This document shows, piece after piece, positions 1-8,160 of a DNA stretch of 45,339 nt (position 1 is its first letter; each line of letters starts with the position of its first letter). The notes below the pieces were generated by a model. That model was given only the letters and a program-made list of their open reading frames with translations, had not been told where the DNA came from and ran no database searches. The position numbers were made by a program, and so were the translations under genes. Origin of the DNA: an uncultured Lachnospiraceae bacterium (GTDB lineage Bacteria > Bacillota > Clostridia > Lachnospirales > Lachnospiraceae). The stretch spans positions 1 through 45,339 of the forward strand of contig CADBTR010000080.1 in NCBI GenBank assembly GCA_902797675.1, written 5' to 3'.

Positions 1-572
1 TGTCCATTTATCCGATGGCAAAAGAGGGACTGATCGATATGAATACGATCATCATTGACGCCAAGTCCGGAACCTCCGGCGCAGGGCGCGGCGCAAAGGT
101 CAATAACCTGTATTGTGAAGTCAATGAGAATATCAAGGCATACGGCGTCGCTACACACCGTCATACGCCGGAGATCGAGGAGCAGCTTTCCTACGCTTCC
201 GGTGAAGAGGTGAAATTGAATTTTACGCCGCATCTTGTGCCGATGAATCGGGGAATTCTTGTGACGGCTTATGCAAGTTTGAAAAAAAGCGTTTCTTATG
301 AAGAAGTAAAAGAAATCTATGATCGTTATTATGCAGATGAGGTTTTCGTGCGTGTGCTGGATGAAAATGTCTGCCCGGAGACAAGATGGGTAGAGGGCAG
401 CAATTACGTGGATGTGAATTTCAAGATCGATCCGCGTACCAATCGCATCATTATGATGGGCGCCATGGATAATCTGGTCAAGGGCGCGGCAGGACAGGCG
501 GTACAGAATATGAATCTGATGTTTGGTCTGGAAGAAACAGAAGGATTGCTTCAGGTTCCGATGTTCCCGTAA
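1..572 (+). CDS. argC: N-acetyl-gamma-glutamyl-phosphate reductase, 5' end outside window
   Basis: This enzyme reduces N-acetylglutamyl phosphate to the semialdehyde with NADPH, the third step of arginine synthesis, in the cytoplasm. The gene is cut by the window edge: the frame is open from base 3, and an in-frame ATG at 15 is an internal methionine. The visible part has the family hallmark DAKSGTSGAGRGAK, then the YGVATHRHTPEIEEQL region with its conserved histidines, and ends in a normal C-terminus (EGLLQVPMFP). The catalytic cysteine motif (GCYPT) lies just before the visible part, so its presence cannot be judged. It is first in the run argC-argJ-argB-argD; the gap to argJ is 59 bases. 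The assignment is secure from motifs and context. Confidence 0.95.
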   Translation, partial: SIYPMAKEGLIDMNTIIIDAKSGTSGAGRGAKVNNLYCEVNENIKAYGVATHRHTPEIEEQLSYASGEEVKLNFTPHLVPMNRGILVTAYASLKKSVSYEEVKEIYDRYYADEVFVRVLDENVCPETRWVEGSNYVDVNFKIDPRTNRIIMMGAMDNLVKGAAGQAVQNMNLMFGLEETEGLLQVPMFP

Positions 573-631
573 GAAACGCTGTACTAGAATGTCAGATCAT
601 AAACCAGTGTTATCAGAGAGGAAAGTAGAAG

Positions 632-1861
632 ATGAAACAGATTGCAGGCGGCGTGACAGCCGCAAAAGGATTTTTGGCGACAGGTCTGGAAGTCGGGATC
701 AAGGAAGGTCATTCCGGCAAGAAAGATATGGCAATGGTATACAGTACCGCACCGTGTGTGGCAGCGGGAACCTACACCAGCAATGTGGTGAAGGCGGCGC
801 CGGTAAAATATGACAGAGAGATCGTGGATCACAGCCCTTATGTGCAGGCAATCGTGGTAAACAGCGGCGTTGCCAATGCCTGTACCGGTGAGGAAGGCAT
901 GGAGAATTGCAGAATCCTTGCAAAAGAGGCAGGAAAGGTTTTGAACATTCCGGAGAATTCGGTGATCATCGGTTCCACCGGCGTCATCGGTGCGCAGCTT
1001 CCTATGGAGAAAATGACAAAGGGAGTGGGACTTTTAGCGAAGCAGCTGGGAGATAAGCCGGAGGATGCAACGCTTGCAGCCGAGGCGATCATGACAACAG
1101 ATACCGTATCAAAGGAAATTGCTTTTGAACTTACCATCGGCGGAAAGACCGTTCATGTGGGAGGTATGTGCAAAGGCTCCGGCATGATCCATCCGAATAT
1201 GTGCACCATGCTTGCGTTTGTCACTACCGATGTGAATATTTCCAAGGAAATGCTGACCGAGATGGTAAAGGAAAATGTGAAGGATACTTTTAATATGATC
1301 TCCGTAGACGGAGATACTTCCACCAATGACACCATGATCGTTCTTGCAAACGGTCAGGCGGATAATCCGAAGATCACCGCTCACGGGGAAGAATATGATC
1401 TGTTTTCCAAAGCATTGTTGGAGATCAATACATATCTTGCAAAAAAGATGGCGGGAGACGGGGAAGGCGCCACAGCACTTTTCGAGGTAAAGGTGCAGAA
1501 TGCGGATACGAAAGAGCATGCGGTAACGCTGGCGAAATCCGTAGTGACTTCAAGTCTTGTCAAATGCGCTATCGCAGGTCACGACGCCAACTGGGGAAGA
1601 ATTCTCTGCGCGCTCGGTTATTCCGGCGTGGAATTCGATCCGGAGAAAGTGGATATTTTCTTCGAGAGCAAAGCGGGAACTTTAAAAATCGTGGAAAACA
1701 GTGTTTCCACCGGCTACAGCGAGGAAGAAGCCACAAAGATCCTCTCAGAGGAAGAAGTGACGGCAAGGATTGATATGAAGACGGGAAATTGCGAAGCCAC
1801 CGCATGGGGCTGCGATCTCACGCATGAGTACGTCAGCATCAACGCGGATTACAGAAGTTGA
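632..1861 (+). CDS. argJ: Glutamate N-acetyltransferase / ornithine acetyltransferase
   Basis: ArgJ moves the acetyl group from N-acetylornithine back to glutamate, closing the cyclic arginine pathway; bifunctional forms also use acetyl-CoA. The 409-residue length fits the family. The self-cleavage site is visible as [14 protein letters not shown]: Thr192 would become the nucleophile after cutting into alpha and beta chains. The residue before it is Cys191 where many homologues have Ala. Further family segments are [11 protein letters not shown] (77-86) and [17 protein letters not shown] near residue 320. The ATG at 632 follows GAGAGGAAAG. Only 19 bases separate the stop from argB. Whether this copy is mono- or bifunctional cannot be read from sequence; no separate argA or argE is seen here. 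Confidence 0.97.
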   Translation: MKQIAGGVTAAKGFLATGLEVGIKEGHSGKKDMAMVYSTAPCVAAGTYTSNVVKAAPVKYDREIVDHSPYVQAIVVNSGVANACTGEEGMENCRILAKEAGKVLNIPENSVIIGSTGVIGAQLPMEKMTKGVGLLAKQLGDKPEDATLAAEAIMTTDTVSKEIAFELTIGGKTVHVGGMCKGSGMIHPNMCTMLAFVTTDVNISKEMLTEMVKENVKDTFNMISVDGDTSTNDTMIVLANGQADNPKITAHGEEYDLFSKALLEINTYLAKKMAGDGEGATALFEVKVQNADTKEHAVTLAKSVVTSSLVKCAIAGHDANWGRILCALGYSGVEFDPEKVDIFFESKAGTLKIVENSVSTGYSEEEATKILSEEEVTARIDMKTGNCEATAWGCDLTHEYVSINADYRS

Positions 1862-1880
1862 GATTTGGAGGAAGACAGAT

Positions 1881-2780
1881 ATGACCGGAATGGAAACTTT
1901 TCAGGAAAAAGCAAATGTTTTAATAGAAGCATTGCCATATATCCAGAGATTTAATCGAAAAATTATCGTGGTAAAATACGGCGGAAGCGCCATGACCGAT
2001 GAGGAACTGAAAAAGAATGTGATCAAAGATGTGACACTTTTAAAACTGGTAGGTTTCAAGCCGATTATCGTACATGGCGGAGGAAAGGAGATCAGCCGCT
2101 GGGTGACAAAGACCGGAATGGAACCGCGGTTTATCAACGGTCTTCGGGTGACTGACGCCGATACCATGGAGATTGCGGAAATGGTATTGGGAAAAGTCGG
2201 AAAACAGCTGGTAACCATGGTGGAGGAGCTGGGAGTAAAGGCAGTCAGCGTCAGCGGCAAAGACGGTATGCTCCTGCAGTGTAAGAAGAAATATTCCAAC
2301 GGCGAGGATATCGGTTTTGTGGGAGACATCACAAATGTAAATCCAAAGGTGCTCTTTGATCTCATTGAAAAAGATTATCTTCCGATCGTAAGCCCTATCG
2401 GCATGGATGAGAATTTCCAGTCTTATAATATCAATGCGGACGATGCGGCATGTGCCATCGCAAGGGAAGTAAAGGCGGAAAAACTGGCGTTCTTAACGGA
2501 TGTGGAAGGCGTATACAAAGATCCGAAGGACAAGAGTACCCTGATTTCCGAATTGCGCGTAAGCGAGGCGAAAGCATTGATGGATGAGGGATACATCGGC
2601 GGCGGAATGCTTCCGAAATTAAATAATTGTATCGACGCCATTGATCACGGAGTTTCCAGAGTTCATATCTTAGACGGAAGAATTCTTCATTGTCTGCTTT
2701 TGGAAATCTTTACCAACAAAGGAATCGGTACGGCGATCTTAAATGATACGGATGACAAGTATTTTCAGGAAGAATCATGA
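1881..2780 (+). CDS. argB: Acetylglutamate kinase
   Basis: ArgB phosphorylates N-acetylglutamate with ATP, the second step of arginine synthesis. Visible motifs are the phosphate-binding VVKYGGSAM near residue 31, the substrate loop VHGGGKEI, and [12 protein letters not shown] in the nucleotide-binding half. The frame is open further upstream, but the start at 1881 (MTGMETFQ) is chosen because GGAGGA at 1867-1872 sits 8 bases before it, giving 299 residues. The N-terminal helix ending in [11 protein letters not shown] is the extension known from hexameric, arginine-inhibited kinases, so feedback inhibition by arginine is a reasonable inference and fits a cyclic pathway with argJ. The argD start lies 10 bases after the stop. 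Confidence 0.96.
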   Translation: MTGMETFQEKANVLIEALPYIQRFNRKIIVVKYGGSAMTDEELKKNVIKDVTLLKLVGFKPIIVHGGGKEISRWVTKTGMEPRFINGLRVTDADTMEIAEMVLGKVGKQLVTMVEELGVKAVSVSGKDGMLLQCKKKYSNGEDIGFVGDITNVNPKVLFDLIEKDYLPIVSPIGMDENFQSYNINADDAACAIAREVKAEKLAFLTDVEGVYKDPKDKSTLISELRVSEAKALMDEGYIGGGMLPKLNNCIDAIDHGVSRVHILDGRILHCLLLEIFTNKGIGTAILNDTDDKYFQEES

Positions 2781-2790
2781 GGTATAAGTT

Positions 2791-3984
2791 ATGACAAGCA
2801 AAGAATATATGGAACAGGGCGATCAATATCTGCTCCACACCTATAATCGTTTTAAAATTGTATTGGAAAAGGGAGACGGCGTGTCCCTGTATGACGTGGA
2901 CGGAAAGCGGTATCTTGATTTTGCTGCCGGAATTGCCGTATTTGCCTTTGGCTATAATAACAAGGAGTATAATGATGCGATCAAAGCGCAGGTAGATAAG
3001 CTCATTCATACGTCTAATCTTTACTATAATGTGCCTGCGGTGGAAGCTGCGAAGAAAGTCTGCGAAACCACGGGACTGGATCGTGTGTTCTTTACCAACA
3101 GCGGGACCGAGGCTATCGAGGGAGCGTTGAAGCTGGCAAAAAAATATGCTTATAACCGGGACGGGGTGGCAGATCATGAGATCATTGCCATGGAGCATTC
3201 TTTCCATGGAAGAAGCATCGGCGCTCTTTCGGTTACAGGCAATGCCCATTATCAGGATCCGTTTAAACCGCTGGTTTCCGGTATCCGTTTTGCAAAATTC
3301 AATGATCTGGAAAGCGTGAAAGCGCAGATCACTCCTAAGACTTGCGCCATTATTTTAGAAACGGTGCAGGGCGAGGGCGGCATTTATCCTGCCGATCCGG
3401 AATTTCTGGAAGGCGTAAGAAAGCTTTGCGACGAGCATGATATCGTCATGATTTTAGATGAGATTCAGTGCGGCATGGGACGTACCGGAAATATGCTTGC
3501 CTATGAAGAATACGGAATCAAACCGGATGTTGTCACCGTGGCAAAAGCCTTGGGCTGCGGAATTCCGGTAGGTGCTTTTGTGGCAAATGAGAAAGTGGGA
3601 AACGCGATGGTTCCGGGAGATCACGGAACGACATATGGCGGAAATCCGCTTGCCTGCGCGGCTGTATGTGAGGTATTCCGGTTGTTTGAGACAACGGATA
3701 TTCTTACCCATGTGAAAGAAACGGCAAAATATCTGGAAGCGCAGCTGAATTCCCTTGTAGATAAATATGACTTTATCACGGCAAGGCGCGGAAAAGGATT
3801 GATGCAGGGCTTAGTGGTTACAAAGCCGGTGGGAGAGATCGTGAGCAAGGCGATCGGGAACGGACTTTTGATCATTTCGGCAGGAAGTGATGTGCTTCGT
3901 TTTGTTCCGCCGCTTATTATCACAAAAGAAGACATCGATGAAATGATGTCTTTATTGACAAAAACATTGGATAGTTTTCAATAA
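2791..3984 (+). CDS. argD: Acetylornithine aminotransferase
   Basis: This is a class III PLP aminotransferase making N-acetylornithine from the semialdehyde with glutamate as donor. The 397 residues include FFTNSGTEAIEGALKLAKK (100-118, phosphate binding), HSFHGRSIGALS, the cofactor aspartate in ILDEIQCGMGRTG (221-233) and the Schiff-base lysine K252 in VTVAKALGCGIP. The start overlaps closely with the argB end; its ribosome binding site (GAGGT, 2780-2784) begins in the argB stop codon, indicating translational coupling. In many Firmicutes the same enzyme also serves lysine synthesis as succinyl-diaminopimelate aminotransferase; that possibility is not excluded. It is the last arginine gene here: argF, argG and argH are not in the window. 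Confidence 0.96.
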   Translation: MTSKEYMEQGDQYLLHTYNRFKIVLEKGDGVSLYDVDGKRYLDFAAGIAVFAFGYNNKEYNDAIKAQVDKLIHTSNLYYNVPAVEAAKKVCETTGLDRVFFTNSGTEAIEGALKLAKKYAYNRDGVADHEIIAMEHSFHGRSIGALSVTGNAHYQDPFKPLVSGIRFAKFNDLESVKAQITPKTCAIILETVQGEGGIYPADPEFLEGVRKLCDEHDIVMILDEIQCGMGRTGNMLAYEEYGIKPDVVTVAKALGCGIPVGAFVANEKVGNAMVPGDHGTTYGGNPLACAAVCEVFRLFETTDILTHVKETAKYLEAQLNSLVDKYDFITARRGKGLMQGLVVTKPVGEIVSKAIGNGLLIISAGSDVLRFVPPLIITKEDIDEMMSLLTKTLDSFQ

Positions 3985-4029
3985 TAGTTTAACATGTTCT
4001 GTAATTTATACAGAATTGAGAGGTTTTAT

Positions 4030-5343
4030 ATGAAGAAGTGGAGCAATCAGATCGTGGCGGCGGCGGTAATGCTTTGCCTGTCCTTTGGCATTATCGGGAC
4101 AGGTATCTTGCATAACCAGAAATCAGTCAGCTGCCATGATACCGGGAAACAGGATGAGGTCACTTTGACATTATGGTATGGGGATACAAAAGATCAGGCA
4201 TTTTTGGAACGAACAGTAAGTGAGTATGAAGCCGGGACAGGCAGACAGGTGGAGATCCGGTTGGTTGAAGAGGAAGATTATATAGGTGCCATCGGTAAGA
4301 CAAAGGAAAAGGGACCGGATCTGTATCTGGCGGATCAGGCCTGCATACAGAAAATAGTGCGGCTTGGAATTGCCGCAAAGACGGCAATTGATGAAAACTA
4401 TACAGCTGACAGGTTTCGGGAGGGGACTTTTGAATTGCTGAAATATCAGGAGGAATACTATGGATATCCTCTCGGCTTTGATGTGACGGCGCTCATGTAC
4501 CGGAAAGATCAGCCTTCCGATAAACCGTCCTTAACGGAGGGACAGCCTGTTGTGCCGATTTCTTTTGCGAATATAACGAAAGAACTGAATGCATCGGATA
4601 TTTCGCCGCAGCAGATGCTGCTTTGGGATAGTGAAAATTTTGCAGACAATTATGGTTTTCTTGCGGCTTATGCAAATATTGGAGGAACAGACGGCTGCAC
4701 CCCTGAGGCGGAGTTGAACAGCGAGGAATTGATTCACGCCGGTGAAGCGTATCAGAAACTTGCACAGCTTTATCTGGAGGGAAATACGTATACTTATGCG
4801 GATGTCAAGGAGCAGTTTGCCGCAGGAAATTTAAAGTATGCGATCGTACATGCGGATGTGCTTTCGGAGTGTCAGGACTGGGAGCCGGAGCTTGGTTTTG
4901 CAAGCCTTCCGGCATTGAATGATACGTTGAAGGTTGCGGCATTTTCGGAATCCAAACTTTTGATGGTAAATGAATGTTCCGGCAAAAAGACGGAAGCGGA
5001 GAAATTTGCAAAATATGCAAGCGTCGATGCAGGCAGCTGGCTGTATGAGACAAGAGGATTTCTTCCGCTTGTCCGGACAGAGGAAATGACAGCTGCATCA
5101 GAGGGAACCGAGGGGGAAACTGTCTCCAAAATTCCGGCAGATAAGTTTGATGAATACAGCGAAGTATTCTATGTGGCTTATGAGACTTCGGTAAAACTTC
5201 CGAAATTGGCAGATACGATGAATTATCGCGAGCTGATGCAGGAAACGCTCCGAAAACTCAGGGATGGCGCGAATGTAAGGGAAACATTTGAAGAATTGCA
5301 GAAAACATTTGATGAGAGATTCAATACAAAAGAAAAGGAATAA
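4030..5343 (+). CDS. Extracellular solute-binding protein (family 1-like), orphan
   Basis: This 437-residue protein looks like the substrate receptor of an ABC sugar-type importer. It begins with basic residues and a hydrophobic stretch (about 8-28) acting as a signal peptide or anchor; no clear lipobox cysteine is present. The mature start VTLTLWYGDTKDQAFLE, then VSEYEAGTGRQVEIRLV and DLYLADQ follow the usual fold order of these proteins, and the C-terminal part has the helical FAKYASVDAGSWLYETRGFLP region. The start at 4030 is preferred over a far upstream methionine because GAGAGG at 4017-4022 precedes it. No permease or ATPase gene lies nearby, so substrate and partner are unknown. It follows argD by 45 bases. 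Confidence 0.75.
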   Translation: MKKWSNQIVAAAVMLCLSFGIIGTGILHNQKSVSCHDTGKQDEVTLTLWYGDTKDQAFLERTVSEYEAGTGRQVEIRLVEEEDYIGAIGKTKEKGPDLYLADQACIQKIVRLGIAAKTAIDENYTADRFREGTFELLKYQEEYYGYPLGFDVTALMYRKDQPSDKPSLTEGQPVVPISFANITKELNASDISPQQMLLWDSENFADNYGFLAAYANIGGTDGCTPEAELNSEELIHAGEAYQKLAQLYLEGNTYTYADVKEQFAAGNLKYAIVHADVLSECQDWEPELGFASLPALNDTLKVAAFSESKLLMVNECSGKKTEAEKFAKYASVDAGSWLYETRGFLPLVRTEEMTAASEGTEGETVSKIPADKFDEYSEVFYVAYETSVKLPKLADTMNYRELMQETLRKLRDGANVRETFEELQKTFDERFNTKEKE

Positions 5344-5398
5344 AATCTGAAGATTCGGAGATAATTCATCTATAAAAACAGAGATGGAGGTTATTTAG

Positions 5399-5824
5399 AT
5401 GGGTTATCTGATCGCGCTCCTGTCAGGGGCATTGATGAGTGTGCAGGGTGTATTTAATACTGCACTGACGAAAGCAGCCGGTATGTGGACAACGAATTGC
5501 TGGGTACAGATTACTGCATTTGCAGTCTGTCTGACCGCGTGGTTCGTAACCGGCAGGGAAAGTTTTGGAAAGCTTTTTTCAGTGGGGGATAAATACACCC
5601 TGTTTGGCGGTGTCATTGGTGCATTTATCACTTATACGGTTATCAAAAGCATTCACAGCCTTGGACCTGCAAAATCAGCGCTGTTGATTGTGATCGCACA
5701 GCTTGCGGTTTCTTATGGGATCGAATTATTTGGATTATTCGGAATGGAGAAGACGCCTTTTGAGTGGAAACGATTGATGGGATTGCTGATCGCAGTTGCG
5801 GGGATCATTATTTTCAAAAAATAG
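5399..5824 (+). CDS. Small DMT-superfamily membrane protein (YdcZ/DUF606-like)
   Basis: The 141-residue protein consists of about five hydrophobic helices: roughly 1-22, 34-52, 70-90, 95-113 and 122-140. The opening segment GYLIALLSGALMSVQGVFNTAL, the loop KSIHSLGPAKSALLIVIAQL and the ending GLLIAVAGIIIFKK match the YdcZ (DUF606) half-size members of the drug/metabolite transporter superfamily, which work as dimers or pairs. TGGAGG at 5385-5390 stands 8 bases before the ATG. No partner gene is next to it, so a homodimer is the simplest reading. The substrate is unknown. Confidence 0.82.
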   Translation: MGYLIALLSGALMSVQGVFNTALTKAAGMWTTNCWVQITAFAVCLTAWFVTGRESFGKLFSVGDKYTLFGGVIGAFITYTVIKSIHSLGPAKSALLIVIAQLAVSYGIELFGLFGMEKTPFEWKRLMGLLIAVAGIIIFKK

Positions 5825-5834
5825 TAAAAAGATA

Positions 5835-5863
5835 TTGCAAAAAATTAATATATTGGTTACAAT
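5835..5863 (+). promoter_or_regulatory. Sigma-A promoter of comEA
   Basis: TTGCAA (5835-5840), a 17-base spacer and TACAAT (5858-5863) form a near-consensus vegetative promoter directly after the previous gene. Transcription would start near 5870, giving a leader of about 40 bases before comEA. Confidence 0.72.
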
Positions 5864-5881
5864 ATTAGTGGTACTTGTGGA

Positions 5882-5907
5882 ATCCTCTTTTATCAGAAAG
5901 AGAGGAT
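5882..5907 (+). promoter_or_regulatory. Leader hairpin covering the comEA ribosome binding site
   Basis: ATCCTCT (5882-5888) pairs perfectly with AGAGGAT (5901-5907); three further A-T pairs can form inside the loop. The right arm contains the Shine-Dalgarno AGAGGA of comEA (ATG at 5911), so folding would hide it from the ribosome. Regulation through this fold is inference. Confidence 0.5.
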
Positions 5908-5910
5908 AAC

Positions 5911-6564
5911 ATGAAGATGGTTCAGAAATACAGGAAAGCAATTGCAGTTCTTCTTTTTGTGACCCTGTCGGGATTTTTTCACAGTTGTGCGACGGGAGAG
6001 GAAGAACAGGATGGTCTGGTGGTGGAATCCGGAGAACAGACGGAAAGTCAGCATAAGACGGATGACAGTCAGGAAGAGACAGAGAAGCAGGATTCGGAAG
6101 AAACAAAGCCGATCTGTGTTTTCGTCACCGGCTGTGTTGTATCTCCCGGTGTTTACGAAGTGAGCCCAGGAACAAGAATTTATGAGGTGTTGGAGCTTGC
6201 CGGCGGATTTACCGCTGAAGCGGATACGACATTTTTGAATCTGGCAGAGTATGTCCGGGATGGACAGAAGCTGGTCATATATTCTCTTGATCAGACCGCC
6301 GGTATGACTTCTGTTTTGCAGGATGACGCGCAATTTCAGACCGGCACGCAGTCCGGTGCTCAATCAATTTCCCAAATGGTGAATTTAAATACGGCGGATA
6401 AGTCGGAACTGATGACCCTTCCGGGGATAGGGGAGGCGAAGGCGGAGGCGATTATCCGGTATCGGACGGAACAGGGGAAATTTTCCAGTATCGAGGATGT
6501 AATGAAAATTCCGGGGATCAAGGAAGCTGCTTTTGAAAAAATGAAACATTTAATTACCGTATAA
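5911..6564 (+). CDS. comEA: ComEA-like DNA-binding competence protein
   Basis: ComEA binds incoming double-stranded DNA at the outer face of the membrane and passes it to ComEC. The 217-residue protein has a signal segment (about 8-25) ending at Cys26 (FFHSC), which could be a weak lipobox; an acidic linker; an SLBB domain from KPICVFVTGCVVSPGVYEV to KLVIYSLDQ (about 66-127); and a double helix-hairpin-helix at the end (VNLNTADKSELMTLPGIGEA and the partner PGIKEAAFEKMK). That order is the family architecture. The start at 5911 is selected by AGAGGA at 5901-5906 rather than an earlier in-frame ATG at 5875. It has its own promoter and heads the run with the two-component pair and comEC. Confidence 0.93.
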   Translation: MKMVQKYRKAIAVLLFVTLSGFFHSCATGEEEQDGLVVESGEQTESQHKTDDSQEETEKQDSEETKPICVFVTGCVVSPGVYEVSPGTRIYEVLELAGGFTAEADTTFLNLAEYVRDGQKLVIYSLDQTAGMTSVLQDDAQFQTGTQSGAQSISQMVNLNTADKSELMTLPGIGEAKAEAIIRYRTEQGKFSSIEDVMKIPGIKEAAFEKMKHLITV

Positions 6565-6588
6565 GGTAGCATGGAAATGAGGTAGATC

Positions 6589-7323
6589 ATGAAGAAAAGT
6601 AGAATTTTAGTAGTCGATGATGAGAAAATGGTTGTAAAGGGATTGAAATTCAGCTTAGAGCAGGAAGGAATGGAGGTAGATACCGCCGGAACCGGAGAGG
6701 AAGCACTTAACAAACTTCAGCATCTTGGAGAGGATGAGGAAGCCGAGGAGTATGATCTTGATATTCCGAGACCTTATGATCTGGTGTTGCTTGATCTGGG
6801 ACTTCCGGATATGGACGGGCTGGAGGTGTGCCTCAACATCCGGAGCTTTTCGGAGATTCCGATCATTATCATATCCGCCAAAGGCGAAGATATGGATAAG
6901 ATCATGGGACTGGAGTACGGCGCCGACGATTATGTGACAAAACCGTTTAATATATTGGAAGTCAAGGCGAGGATCAAGGCGGTGTTGAAGCGCTGTGCGA
7001 AGCCGGAAAAAGAAGAATCGGCAAAAGTATTGGAATGTGGTGATATTAAGCTGGAATTGGACGGCAGAAGATTGTATGTTTGCGGACAGGAAGTAAATCT
7101 GACAGCAAAGGAATTTGATATGCTGGAGCTTATGGCGTCCAGTCCCGATAAGGTATTTAACAGGGAGACGCTGCTGAATACGGTCTGGGGTTATGAATAT
7201 CCGGGAGATGTCAGAACCGTAGACGTACATATCCGCAGATTGCGGGAGAAAATGGAACCGAATCCGGCAGATCCGCGCTACATTCATACGAAATGGGGCG
7301 TCGGCTATTATTTTAAGGGGTGA
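6589..7323 (+). CDS. OmpR-family response regulator
   Basis: This transcription factor should be phosphorylated by the kinase encoded next to it. The receiver domain starts SRILVVDDEK (acidic pair D10, D11), has the phospho-acceptor D69 in DLVLLDLGLPDMDG, and the conserved lysine in DDYVTKPFN. A winged-helix DNA-binding domain follows (about 145-244), ending VDVHIRRLREKM and WGVGYYFKG. An acidic insert (EDEEAEEYDLDIPRP, about 48-62) lies before the phosphorylation strand, which is longer than usual there. It lies 24 bases after comEA, preceded by TGAGGT, and its stop is 3 bases before the kinase start. Target genes cannot be deduced; comEA and comEC are the obvious candidates by position. Confidence 0.93.
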   Translation: MKKSRILVVDDEKMVVKGLKFSLEQEGMEVDTAGTGEEALNKLQHLGEDEEAEEYDLDIPRPYDLVLLDLGLPDMDGLEVCLNIRSFSEIPIIIISAKGEDMDKIMGLEYGADDYVTKPFNILEVKARIKAVLKRCAKPEKEESAKVLECGDIKLELDGRRLYVCGQEVNLTAKEFDMLELMASSPDKVFNRETLLNTVWGYEYPGDVRTVDVHIRRLREKMEPNPADPRYIHTKWGVGYYFKG

Positions 7324-7326
7324 TGA

Positions 7327-8130
7327 ATGATGGATGAACAGGAAATACTTATGATCGGTCTTTCGGCCGCTGCCGGGTTTGCCGTTGCCGGATGCCTTTT
7401 TATGCTGGCGTTAAGTTCTGCAAAGACAAAGTTGCGAAGAACCGTGGCGGAACGGGACGGATATCGGGAGTATGCTTCCAATGTGGCGCATGAGTTAAAG
7501 AATCCCCTTGCGGGCATCAGGACATTGGCGGATTCTATGCTGCAGCAGTCCGGTGTGAAAGAGGAGACTTATAAGGAATTTTTGCAGGATATTTGTACGG
7601 AGATCGACCGGGAGACGAATCTCATTGACAATCTGCGGACAATGCAGGAATTAGAGGGAGACGGGAAGGGCATTGCTTACGTTGACGCCGCATTTGCGGT
7701 CTCACAGGTCGTGGAGGTGTTAAAACCGGTGGCGGCAGAGAGAGAGATCGCTTTGAGTTTTATGAACAACGGCGGCGAAAATGTGAAGGTGGACGGTACG
7801 AAGTTAACCCTTATTGTGAAAAATCTTGTGGAGAATGCAATCAAATATAATCGTGAAAAAGGCTGGGTGCGTGTGGAACTCTTTGAACGTGGAAAGCAGC
7901 TTGCGCTTCGCGTGTCAGACAACGGGATCGGGATTGCGAAAGAAGATCAGACAAAAATTTTTGACCGTTTTTACAGGGCAAAGAACGCCGATGGACAGGA
8001 AGGCTCCGGAATCGGGCTGGCTTTGGTGAAGCAGACGGTTGATATGATGGGTGGAGAGATCAATTGTATCAGCGGAACAGGGGAAGGAACGACATTTGAA
8101 GTGACGCTTCCTGTAACCGGAAGATCGTAA
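7327..8130 (+). CDS. Sensor histidine kinase, short sensor
   Basis: This 267-residue kinase has a single N-terminal membrane helix (about 7-30) with almost no exterior part, then the dimerisation and phospho-acceptor helix EYASNVAHELKNPLAGIR with His55, and a complete ATPase domain: N box LIVKNLVENAIKYN, G1 VSDNGIGIAKED, F box IFDRFYRA and G2 GSGIGLALVK. With no exterior domain it probably senses within the membrane, in the cytoplasm, or through a partner. AAGGGG at 7315-7320 lies 6 bases before the ATG at 7327; a second ATG at 7330 is also possible. It is coupled to the response regulator and followed after 30 bases by comEC. Confidence 0.92.
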   Translation: MMDEQEILMIGLSAAAGFAVAGCLFMLALSSAKTKLRRTVAERDGYREYASNVAHELKNPLAGIRTLADSMLQQSGVKEETYKEFLQDICTEIDRETNLIDNLRTMQELEGDGKGIAYVDAAFAVSQVVEVLKPVAAEREIALSFMNNGGENVKVDGTKLTLIVKNLVENAIKYNREKGWVRVELFERGKQLALRVSDNGIGIAKEDQTKIFDRFYRAKNADGQEGSGIGLALVKQTVDMMGGEINCISGTGEGTTFEVTLPVTGRS

Positions 8131-8160
8131 ACCGGGAATTGCGAAAGGAAAGAGGATAAA

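Noticed and set aside
1-30. Apparent absence of the ArgC catalytic cysteine near the first visible residues (SIYPMAKEG).
   Set aside because: This segment matches the helix just after the GCYPT motif, which lies before the window starts; nothing is missing in what can be seen.
3997-4015. Inverted repeat TTCTGTA/TACAGAA after argD as a terminator.
   Set aside because: Only seven AT-rich pairs and no T-run; it lies just before the next ribosome binding site.
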